Shown: piece by piece, positions 1 through 10,241 of the stretch
Layout: the number at the start of each line of letters is the position of its first letter
How positions within the stretch are numbered: the stretch's first letter is position 1
Source of the DNA: Rhizophlyctis rosea
Taxonomy: Eukaryota > Chytridiomycota > Chytridiomycetes > Rhizophlyctidales > Rhizophlyctidaceae
Direction of reading: 5' to 3'
DNA length: 40,743 bases
NCBI GenBank assembly: GCA_027596075.1
Contig: JADGJC010000296.1
Location: 2,575 to 43,317 of the forward strand
The notes under the pieces: model-generated
What the model saw: the letters and a program-made list of their open reading frames with translations, nothing else
The model's database searches: none
Told to the model about the DNA's origin: nothing
Program-made: the position numbers and the translations under genes

Positions 1-836
1 TCATCAAGCCCCCCACTTCCTCTCTTCCCCTTCAACTCCCCACCCTGCTTCAAATCCCCATATCTTCCTTTCCTCCCCCACCCAACCCACTTATATCCCC
101 GGAACTCCTAGTCCTCTTAAACATCCCGTCAACCCCTTCAGGCCCCCAACAAGCTGCCCAGCACTACTCTTCCTCTCAGGACTAACAGGGCCAAAAACGA
201 CACCTTTCCCCGCACCGGCACTCTCCCTCTTCTGTTTTCCACGTGCCTGGCGGTGGGACTTATCCACCCACCCGCCGAACACCCGCCGCTCCACCCGCCC
301 TCGCAAACCCATCCATAGCGCCCTCACCCGTAGGCCTCTCAAAAGTTCGGATGCACAACCGCAATCTTAGGGACGATCGGAGGCGGTTTCACCCCATAAG
401 TCCGTAACCCGACAACATCTGCACAGGACACTCCACCACCAGCGTCCCATCCCCACCACCACCAACGGCCCGCCTCACACCACCTCCCTCCCCACCACCA
501 ACCCCAACATCCCCATCAGAATTGACGCTAACAACCCCCCCCCCTCCCCCATCACACCCACCCCCCACCTCCTCCAAACTCTTCGCCCTCCCCCTCAAAC
601 ACTCAACAACAATATCCGGCAAAGGCGGCAATGGGGTGGCAGCTCCATCATCATCATCACCCCACTTACACCCACACCCACACCTACACCATCACAAAGC
701 GGCGACGGCCGACTGCTACTCCTATTAGACCTCATCATAACCATACTTCCCCTCTGTACCACACTAGAACTACTCCTCCTCGACGAAGACGACGAAGTCC
801 ACCCCGACCCTCCACTCCCATCCCATTATCTCTCAA
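1..836. other. Low-complexity flank, no supported gene
   Basis: This is the 3' flank of the NRPS gene. It is very rich in C, A and T on the plus strand, with long runs of CCCC, CAC and CAT. Short open frames exist on both strands, but they are proline/histidine- or glycine-rich translations of the composition bias and show no domain. I see no splice pattern or family motif, and whether a neighbouring gene begins beyond the left edge cannot be told. Confidence 0.5.
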
Positions 837-3800
837 CTACAGCGTCGTATAACCACCGTCGACAGGAAGGTACGTCCCAGTCATAAACCTCGACAAGTCA
901 CTAGCCAAAAACAAAATGGCACCAGCCATATCCTCCGCCAATCCATTGCGACGCATCGGGCACTGGGCAGCAATCGCCTCCTTTTGGTGGGGCGCCATTG
1001 GCATTGCCGCGTCGGTCAACGTGAGCCCAGGAGCGACCGTGTTGACGCGGATGCCGTGCGCACCGAGTTCATGGGAGAGAGAACGGACAAAGGCGTCCAC
1101 TGCGCCCTTTGCGGTGCTCTGTGCGAGGAAGCCGGCGTTGCTGCGCTTGGATAGGGTACTTGAGAGGGCGATGATGCTGCCGCTTTTGCGCTGGACCATT
1201 TCGGGAACGACGGCCTGGCAGGGGTAGAATAAGGCTTTGAGCTCGCTGTTAACCTTCCTTTCGAGATTGGCCCAGTCGTAATCGATGAAAGGATGGTGGT
1301 TGAAATTCATGTGCGCGTTTGCCACCAGGACGTCGATCCGCCCAAACCGGGCATGAACGCCCTTCACCATAGCCGCGACCGCCTCCGCATCCGTCACGTC
1401 AGCCCCAAATATCTCAGCCGTCCCCCCATTGGCTGCTATCATCTCCTTAGCTTTCAATGCTGTGGCTTTGCTATCCCGGTAATTGATCGCAACTTTGGCG
1501 CCTTGTTGGGCGAGAAGGAGTGCCGTAGCGAGCCCAATGCCCCGGCTCCCGCCTGTGATGAGAACCACTTTGTCCTGCAGCAGTCCGTTCCCAGATCCCG
1601 CCTGTGAAGCCAATGCCGCCGATGGCAACTCCCGTGGCACCCGCTGGGCGATGACTGCAGACATGGCCGCCAGCTGGGGTGCGTCAAAGAGTTCTGAGAG
1701 GGTGAGATCGATCTGGAAGACGTCTTTTATGCGTGCCAGAACGCGCATGGCTGCAAGTGAGTGTCCACCGATCTGGAAGAAGTTGGCCTGGCGGCCGATA
1801 CGCGAAGCAGGGACGTTGACAACGGCTTCCCAGATGTTGACGAGCTCACGTTCGGTCGAGCTGACTGGCGGTTCGTACGCCGCCGCGCTCTGCTGCAGGT
1901 CAATCTTGTATTCTTGCAGTGCGCGTCGGTTCAGCTTGCCGTTTGGTAATTGCGGGAGTGCGTCAAGGAGGACGAAAGTGTCTGGGACCATGTACGGCGG
2001 CAACCGGTCCTGCAGGAATGACCGCAGGTCTTCTGGCTTCACTTTCTGATCCGGTGAGCTGATATTGGGGGAAGCGCGGTTGGTAGGACAGTGAGTGGAA
2101 ATGAAGAGAGAAAAACTCAGTCAGAGACTGGATGACGCCATTGGACTCATCTCAAACAAGGAAACAACCATGGTATTTGGGAGCGCTTACCTGGTATAGA
2201 ACGCTATCAGGCGATCACCCTTCCCCACCACCGCACGGCCAAGGATTCCCTCAAAATCACCCATAACCCTCTCGACTTGGCGCACCTCAATGCGGAATCC
2301 CCGCACTTTAGCCTGGAAGTCCCAACGGCCGATGAATTCAAGATTTCCATCCGGTAGGTACCTGACGATGTCGCCGGTGTTGTAAAGCAGGGCGCTCGGC
2401 ATTGCGCCGAAGGGGTTGGGGAAAAAGCGTTCAGCAGTTAGGTTCTTGAGACCTTGATACCCATCGGCAAGCCCAAGAGAGGCAACATGAAGCTCCCCTG
2501 AAACCAATGAAACAAAAAGGAAAAATAAGCCAACAAGAACAAGATACATAACCTCTAAACCATACGAAACTTACCAGGGACACCATCAGGCACCAGCCGG
2601 CGGTGGCGGTCAAGCACATACACTTTGGTATTCGCAATCGGCGTACCGATCGGGACAAAATCCGCCGTCCCGTTCAAGTCGAAGTTCGCAGTGTCATAGT
2701 AGCATATGTCATTGACTTCGGTGCAACCATAGTTGTTGACTAGGCGTGCGTCTGGGAACATGTCGCGGAATTGGAGAACCAGCTCCTTATTCAGCGGCTC
2801 ACCGGCCGTGAAGCAGACCTGGAATAACAATATCAAACATTAACATCAGTCTCCAGTTTGAGTTCAATCCCCATTGTTTTAGCACCAACTAAAATTGAGG
2901 GATTGATCTATATTACCTTCAGTGCAGGCAGACGCTTGCCGCTCAATTTCATGTGCTCCATGACACTCGCCAGGTGTGAAGGCAGCAGATTGAGGCGACT
3001 GACGCGGTGTTTGGCCAAGGTGTCGATAAAGGTTACCACATCTCGAAGGGTGTAGTCATCGATGAACACCTGAGTAGACAAAAAAACAGATTCCAGGATT
3101 AAAAGTCTACATCGACCTGGAAATCAATGCAATGAAAGCCCATTCAAGCGCAAGCGTACCTGCGGGCACCCATTGAGCAAGCCCGTAAACATTTCCTTGA
3201 CCGCGACTGCGAAGGCGGAGGAGGTCTTCTGACCGACTACCTCGCCGGTTTGGAAGGGTATACTCTTTTCGAGGGAGCACAGCCAGTTGCTGAGCTGGCG
3301 ATGGGGGACGCGGACGCCCTTTGGCTTGCCAGTAGACCCCGAAGTGTACATTAAGTACGCTAGTGAGTCCGGGTGGAAGGCTCTCTTCCGAAGTGGTATG
3401 TCCAGCGAGTCAGTAAGCTGCTGGGGCTTCAGGAACTTGGACTCGTCAACATCAAACAAAGCCCTGTGGCTCTCTTCGCAGACAATGGTAGTCGGGTGGG
3501 CGTCATCGATGATTTGCTGGAGGTAGGTTGCCGGGTAGGCCGGATCGAGTGCCACATATGCTGCTCCGGCGCGCCAAATACCCAGCAACGTCGCTAGCAG
3601 ATTGCCTCCCCGAGGAAGACATACTGCGACAATATCGCCTGTAGATTCGAGATCAAATACTCCGAGTTAGTTTGGTTGCTGAAATACAATGGGATCAAAA
3701 CTTGAAGTGGGAAACTGACCTGGCCCAGTGCCCCTCCCCACAAGTGTGTGCGCTATGCCATGCGATCTCCGGGAAAGGTCCTGATAGTTCCACGCGCCAT

Positions 3801-6537
3801 GTTCATCCCGGCACGCCAACACCCCCGGCCCAGCTTTCTCCACCTGCGCGTCGAAGCGGTCCAAAAATGACACCGCCCGAGTCTCCCTAATTGTTTCGCA
3901 GGCATTCCGCTCCAATAGCTCCGCAACATCAGAATCACGTAGCAATGGAATCTCGACAATTTGTCTCCCCAAGTTACCAAACATCATGCCTTCAAGGACA
4001 TGCTGGTGATGAGCGAGCAGTCGCTCCATGGATGCGCGGCTATGTAGATCCGCAGCATACACTATTTCGACCGCAAGTCCCTCCCCCCCACCAGCGTACG
4101 ACATCTCAATCTCACAACGTGCGGGAACGTGCTCCTGCGCCAACAACTTCAGAAGGGCTTCGTCAGCCTCGTCGTGATCCGGAAAGGAATTGAAGGTTAG
4201 GTTTCCTGGCAGTGGGTGGGTAAGGGACGCCTGGGGTGAGGGAGAAGGGGAATGCAGAGCAAGGGGGGGAAAGTGATATCGAGAGTGTGAGAGTTTGGAA
4301 ATATGGATCACATGTGGAGGTAGGGCACATTACCTGGGGGAAGTTCTGATGCCTCATCACTACGGGCACCAACGGGTTCTTGCTGCCGCGGTTCGCTGCG
4401 TCTGTGGCCTTTAGGATCTGTTCAAACGGTACCGGGTGCTCAAACGCATTCAGGACTAGGGATCGTACGGCTCTAAGTAATTCCGTGACGGTGCTTTTGT
4501 GGAGACAAAACAAGAACGAATACTAGTGTTAATCGGCAGGGACAAGATCCTTATCTAAACAGCAAGTTAGGCGCAAAATCACCTTTGTTCATTGATTTGC
4601 ATACGTAAAGGCAGGATGTTGACGAAAAAGCCGATGAGGGGCTCAAGCTCGACCTGTGGGCGGTTGGATGTTGTGGTCCCAATGCACAGATCGTCTTTGT
4701 TGGCGTAGCGGCTGAGTGTGACCCCGAGAGCCGCAAGCAGACACATGAACATTGTGGAGCCGTTTTCGCGCGAGAAACGCTCAAGCTTCCGCGCGAACTC
4801 TGGCGGGTATTGGTATGTGAAGGTCCCGCTCCTGGGAGTAAAATTATGGAAAATTTTAGTTAGAAAATAAGGATGATATTATTCATTCAATTAAAGATAG
4901 TTTACAACAATTAAACCTTACTTACCTGCTTCCAGACTTTGCCTGGCGCGTGAAAGTCGTTGGCAGCTCAAGGGTGTCCTCGTAGTCCTTTAGGACGTCA
5001 GTCCAGTACTCGGTATCGGCGGACCTGTCTGCCTCCCGCTGAATACGCGCATAATCTCTGTACTGAACCGTCAACCGCGGCAGAGCGGGTTCTGCGGACC
5101 GGCAGAATGCAGCGTATGCGTTTTGCAGTTCAGAGAGCAGGATAGCTTTTAGTGACCACGCATCCGCAGCGATGTGGTGGATGTTCATGAGCAGGAGGTG
5201 TTGGTGGCCGTTTGGCAAGCGCAGCAGTTTTGAGATGAAGATCGGCCCTCGGCGGAGGTTGAAGCGGTGTCCAAGGAATTGGTCGAGGTGGGATAGCAAC
5301 TGCGACCGGTCTCGGACGGGCACAACTGGCAGAGGTATATTCTGCGGCGGTGAGACGAATTGCACTGGGACTCCGTCCCGGGTCTCACCGTAGAGGGTAC
5401 GCATGCTCTGTTAATGGAAAGAAAGGCCTGTCAGAACCCCTAAACGAAATGAACAATTTCGGGAAGACCCTGGCATAAGCGGGTTTGATTTGTGTTCGCG
5501 AGAAGAAGTGTTTCGGATGTGTGTTTTAGTTCGCTTGGGAGATCAGGCTCGGCCTACAGCCAAGTGCACAGATCCATCCCCTCTTCCCTTCAACCAGACT
5601 CTCCTTTCCCTTCACCCAGACTCTCCCTTCGCTCGGACTCCCCTCGGTCCAGTGTTTCGCACAAGTCTTACCTCATGACGGGCTGCGATAAGGTTTATGC
5701 TCTGCTCCAGTGCAGAGGGGTCGAGGATACCATCCAACAACAGCAGCAAAGGAAGATTATACGATGTATCGTCGGGACTGCGCTGATAGTGGACCCATAG
5801 TCGCTGTTGAAACCACGAGAGAGGGAAGCTCTCACCATCCGACTCAACCACCTTCAAGTTGTGCGGGAGAGGAGTGTCAGATATATTTTCAAGTCAATTA
5901 GGGTAGTAGCACTATTCTCTCCCCCCTAAACTCACTGTCCGAGCTTTCGCTCGGAGTGTGTGTGCTAGTTCGCCTGGAAGATCAGGCTCGGCCTAAAGGC
6001 AGACGCATAGGGCGCCCTGCTTTGCACCCAGCCCCCCACCCGCTCCTCGCTTCGCGAGATAGATCCCTCCGCGGCGCGTGGCCCTACCAGGCCCTATCCG
6101 AGCTCCTACCAGTAACCTCGCTCCGCGGGCAACGACGTCCTTCCCTCAAATTCAAATCAAATCAAATCAACAAATCCCACCAAACTCCTTACCAAAACTC
6201 CCTCATCTTCCACTCTCTCCCACTCCCCATCATAAACAGCACCCGCCGTGGCCGCACTCAAGTCAGACCTCGATTCAAAAACACCCACAGAATCAGAATC
6301 CACCGAATAGGATCTACCTCTCGGTGAAGGTGACGCGGGTGGTGTCGGTGGTGCTAATTGTATCATACGGGACGACGTGAGGTCCTTCCCCCCCTTCTCC
6401 GCAAGGACCCCACTCCTCGGCTCCGAGTCTCCTTTTCCCCTGCTCTCATCGCGTGCACCCTGATCCGTGGCGGCAGATCGTGCCACGGGTGTCGCGGCCG
6501 GCACTGGAGAAAACGTCTTTGTGAAAGGGAATCGCAT
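837..6537 (-). CDS. NRPS, single module C-A-T plus C-terminal SDR
   Basis: A nonribosomal peptide synthetase that should adenylate one carboxylic acid, load it on a carrier and condense it. Exons from the 5' end: 6537-6193, 5851-5672, 5407-4926, 4831-4583, 4493-4334, 4230-3720, 3638-3160, 3069-2917, 2818-2575, 2497-2191, 2058-837 (4332 nt, exactly 1444 codons). The first about 115 residues are Ser/Pro-rich and acidic. The condensation domain shows FPLSWFQQRLW, RHESMRT and HHIAADAWS, where the usual Gly after the catalytic Asp is Ala. The adenylation domain shows YTSGSTGKPKGV, NNYGCTEVN, YNTGDIVRYLPDG and PNGKLNRRAL. The carrier has GGHS. The last about 250 residues are an SDR with TGGSRGIG, but QSTAK stands where YxxxK is expected. 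At the place of the amino-group-binding Asp (FDxSV) it reads FAVAV, so the substrate may not be an alpha-amino acid (inference). The first exon has no homology support, so the true start is less sure than the rest. Confidence 0.88.
5518..5557. repeat. Dispersed repeat, copy 1, in NRPS intron 2
   Basis: About 40 bp nearly identical to 5955-5994. The shared core is GATCAGGCTCGGCCTA, preceded in both copies by TAGTTCGC. It lies in the 264-bp intron 5408-5671, clearly longer than the 75-135 bp introns in the rest of the gene. Both copies have the same orientation. The type of element is not recognisable. Confidence 0.7.
5955..5994. repeat. Dispersed repeat, copy 2, in NRPS intron 1
   Basis: Second copy of the repeat at 5518-5557, in the predicted 341-bp first intron (5852-6192). 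Short GC-rich inverted segments such as GAGC..GCTC (5941-5953) and CGCTTCGCG (about 6049-6057) lie beside it. Two copies in the two largest introns of one gene suggest either insertion of a small element or a local duplication. Confidence 0.7.
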
Positions 6538-7647
6538 TTGGGTTCGTGTCAATGTGTCATAGGTGGGTGATTGGGTTCAGGATGGATCTTGATCTTTCAT
6601 TAGGTCTTGGATGCATGCCACGAGGAAGGGCTCTTTATAAGAGACCTTCCGCGTGAAGGTTTTCCTTCGCCTTTGTGATTTTCCCATGGAGCGTTGCCTC
6701 TGAGATCTGCCTCCGGGATGGACCGGCAAGTCAAAGACCAGAGATTGGGTCAACTGGGTTCGGCTGTTCTGCAAGAAGGGCAGAAGGTTCAATCTTCCCT
6801 GAAGCGTCGTTGTGATCCACACTTGCCAAGTTTGGGGCTTGTGCGACATAAAACCTATGGAAGGGCTCGAAGGAAAGGCTACTGCAAAAATCGGAAAACA
6901 TTCACTCATGGCGCAACAGATGTGAGCAAAACTGTGCCCTTGATTTGCATGACTGTGCGTTGGTGGTACGGTGACTACACCATGTGATTGTTTTCCAATT
7001 TTCCCGGTACTTCCACCCACAGCAGGGCACGGAGACACATCCCTTCCAGCGGCCTTTCCCTTCAACTTTACCGGCAGTCCGTCTAAATGACCCTCCGAGA
7101 CAGGCAACACAAGTAGCACAAGTGGCATACGGTAGTGACACAAGGAGGAGCTTTCAAGCCGACGCGGAAGGGATGGACGCCCTTGTCGCACAGACTCTGA
7201 AGCAAAGAACGAATGAAAAGTTGAAAACATGCCGCCCAAAAGAGGACCGCCCAAAGGCGGCAGGGCAGTGCGGCGTTGTCAGCATCATTCGATCAAGATG
7301 ATGCTTACCTACACATCAAGGGAAGGCGATTTTCGCAGAGCAGAGTCCTGCCTGGGAAGATGGGCGGAAGGAAAGAGAAGAGAGAACAGACAGCAACAAT
7401 AACAATGCACCGTCGATCCCACCAATGGTCATGCTCCAGATTAACGAGAACATGCAAAGCCAGCCTCAACACCTTCCATCCAAGATCAAGCTAGAGAAGA
7501 ACCAACGGATCGCTCTACAAAACTCCACACCAGGCAGTAATCCGGAAAAAGCAATTCAAAACATGGAAACAAACAATGCAAATCTTCACTCTTTTCTGGA
7601 TAAAATTCTACATACAGTCCACCACAAACCCCATTTCCCATAACAAT
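6538..7647. other. Intergenic region, no confident gene
   Basis: This holds the NRPS 5' flank and the GDI 3' flank. A 225-codon minus-strand frame (6577-7254) is open but starts at TTG and carries no motif. On the plus strand an ATG at 7230 opens a short basic peptide (MPPKRGPPKGGRAVRR...), and another frame is open from 7302 to 7643. Neither could be joined by convincing splice sites, so no gene is called. Confidence 0.45.
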
Positions 7648-9649
7648 CTATTCCGCAGCAGCTCCCTCCTCCTGCTTCTTAACCTTTCCTTCAATCTTCA
7701 ACTCGTTGCCCGTCACCCGCTTGTAGATGTCCTTTACGTCCTGGCACACGGTCTCAAAGTGCGACGTGGCGTCGTACGACTTGGAAATGAAGATGCCGTC
7801 CTCAGTGCCGTTGGCGAGAGGCTCGTAGATGTCTTTGATGTCAACAAACTTTTCGGTGATGGGGCCGAGAAGTGCCAAACCGGCTTGGAGTTCCTTCTCC
7901 GGGTCCGCCGTCTCGACGAAACTGGAGACGATGGCAACCCAGTAGTCCTTAGCGCAAACGTTGTGGGCGGCAGAGACGGACGCGATGTAAATGTCTAAAA
8001 TATAAGTCATTGGGTTAATAAGATGTGTATACTTCACGTGCACGTCGCCATTAATGTAAAATTACCGTTCTTCCGGCCGACTTGGTTTTGAGGAATGACA
8101 ATTTGAACAGAGTCCGAGTCTCCGGTGTTGGGGATGGGGTGGTTAAGGAGGCAAATGATGCGAATGACTTGACCGGTCTTCTTGACCTTGTCGGTGAAGT
8201 ATGAAGGGTCACCGATGACCTTGGGTGCCTTTGCAACCTGTGGAAAAGCTTTCAACAAAAGGTCTGCCCCATATCCCATACATCATGGTCATACCTCTCC
8301 GTCGCTCTTGACCCCAACGAACTTGCCAGCCTCGGAAACGATCTCGTCAACCTTCTTGTTCAACATGTAGGTACCACCGTAGATGGCACTCAAACTAACG
8401 ATCGGAGATTCCATTTAGTATTGTGATTATCAATGCAGCTTCGACCAAAAAGACAGACTCACCGAGCGAAACCTTGGGGCAACTCGCCCAAACCGTAAAG
8501 CGGGTAAATGTAAGGGCTCTTACCATACCGAGCCATGGAGTTCATGTACAAGCAGATGCGCTCGTAGGTGTCACGTGCGGGTTGTGTGGTGTACGAATCG
8601 TCCAAGTGCAGAGCCAACGCGTGACCAATGAAGTCTTGGGTACCGGCCTCAAGACCAAACTTCTTGTACACTTCCGCCATAGAAACAGTGTTCAAGTCCA
8701 AACCTTTATGTGGCGTGGCGTTAGTGAACACACTGAAATGAGACTGGGACTGAATTGGAATGCGGATTCCTCATCAATCTTCTTACCTTGGTGAGTAGCA
8801 GGGTTTCCGAAATCATAGTCTTGAATGAACTCCAAGAACTTCTTTGCGCGCCTCTTCTCAAAGATGCCGAACATAGGGCTAGCCAGAGCCTCAGTTTGGT
8901 TAGCAGGCACCTTCGAGATCTTGCCGTCACGGTACACGTAAGATCCCGCGATTTGACGGAATTCGAGGTAACGGGTAACGTCGGTATGGTAAAGAATGTT
9001 GGTAAATTCGCCGGACGCCATGGCGAACTTGGGGATCAAGTCAATGTTGTAGTCGCGGTCACGACCATATTGTTGAGGAGGCTCTTGACCGGCACGGAAT
9101 TTACGGTAGAGCTGCGATGGATCGTCATTGAATACCAGACTTCTCTGCGTGCGCAGACACCTCTATCTCGACTTCAATTGCATACCTGGGTCAGGTTCAA
9201 ACTTGCACTCTCACCGCCGTAGTAATCGTTACGGTCCATGTGCAATACCTTCTTGCCGTCGACAGACAAGAGACCGGACAAAATGCACTCGGTGAGACCG
9301 GTACCGAGAACGATAACATCATATTGTTCATCCTAACGAAATTAGATTTGGAAATACATGTCAATGAAAAGGGCAAATGTCTATAAAAATCAAAAGCGAT
9401 GTGGGAAAAGATCTTGTGAATCCCACCCCGCCCCGTCCACTGTACGACTGCTGTTCACCCAACACCGATAAAAAATAGCCGGACCAAGAATTCACGCGTA
9501 CACTTTCTTTCTGGCAACCCGACTCGATCATTATTCATTTCTGGCGTCTCTTTTCTACCGCACATCGTGGGGGGCCTACGATCAATCCGCGCTACAGGCC
9601 ACCACATCCAGGCATCCAACCCATCTTCCCCGAACGCGCCACTCACCAT
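7648..9649 (-). CDS. GDI1: Rab GDP-dissociation inhibitor
   Basis: Extracts prenylated, GDP-bound Rab GTPases from membranes and recycles them in the cytosol, an essential step of vesicle traffic. Exons: 9649-9647, 9332-9186, 9111-8787, 8703-8463, 8394-8295, 8237-8066, 7994-7648 (1335 nt, 444 residues, the usual GDI length). The protein begins [20 protein letters not shown], the FAD-like dinucleotide fold shared by GDI and REP. It contains [11 protein letters not shown] and [20 protein letters not shown], sequence-conserved regions of the Rab-binding platform. The first coding exon is the ATG alone, followed by a 314-bp intron. One intron (8786-8704) ends in AAG rather than CAG or TAG, forced by frame and homology. 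The gene is divergent from the YRB30-like gene. Identification is secure. Confidence 0.97.
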
Positions 9650-10241
9650 CTTGACTTTTGCGCTACAGGAGGTAAGTGAGGGTAAGGAGTGACTGACAGT
9701 CGGTGTGTGTGGGAGAGTGTATCTGGGACGGTGGGGGGGGGGGGTGTCCAGATAGATGAGGTTGCAATGAAGAGTCCCGTGGGAAAGGAAGGAAGGAGAA
9801 AAGGGAGGAGATTCTTGATGGATGAGACAGGGAGTCAGTGGGTGGGAATGGGACACCATGCAAGCCATGCAATGCGGCCCTGTGGCCTGGTGGCGAACGG
9901 TCATCAGCATGCGATCAGTGGCCCACCAGCCAGCCTCACCAATGACAGTCCCCCCTGGCCCAAAACACATGGGCTAACTAATAACTGGGCCGCACTCATC
10001 ATCAGACAGGTGCCAGGTGGCCACAACTGCCCTGGGTGGCGGTTATTTAGACCACGTGGATTGACATGTGTTTCTTATACCCTCAACATGTCTGCTATTG
10101 TTCCACCTCTTTCCCACACTCGTTTGCTGCGCACTTTTCAAATCTGGAGATTAGGCCGTGCAAACTATCATAATACGCACAGAGCGCCCAATTGCCAACT
10201 CAACGTCAAAGCACACTGCTGGCAAAAGTCAACGCGTCAAG
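9650..10241. promoter_or_regulatory. Shared divergent promoter region, GDI and YRB30-like
   Basis: A 592-bp spacer between two divergent start codons. It contains a run of 12 G (9733-9744) about 85 bp upstream of the GDI start, a GGAAGGAAGGAGAAAAGGGA purine tract just beyond, and an ACCAATGAC (CCAAT-box-like) element near 9938. Individual regulatory sites are not provable from sequence. Confidence 0.4.

Noticed and set aside
6577..7254. 225-codon minus-strand frame
   Set aside because: Starts at TTG, composition is not protein-like and no motif or splice partner is seen.
10158..10241. Earlier in-frame start for the YRB30-like gene
   Set aside because: The added 28 residues have no family match, while ATG 10242 gives the expected N-terminus.
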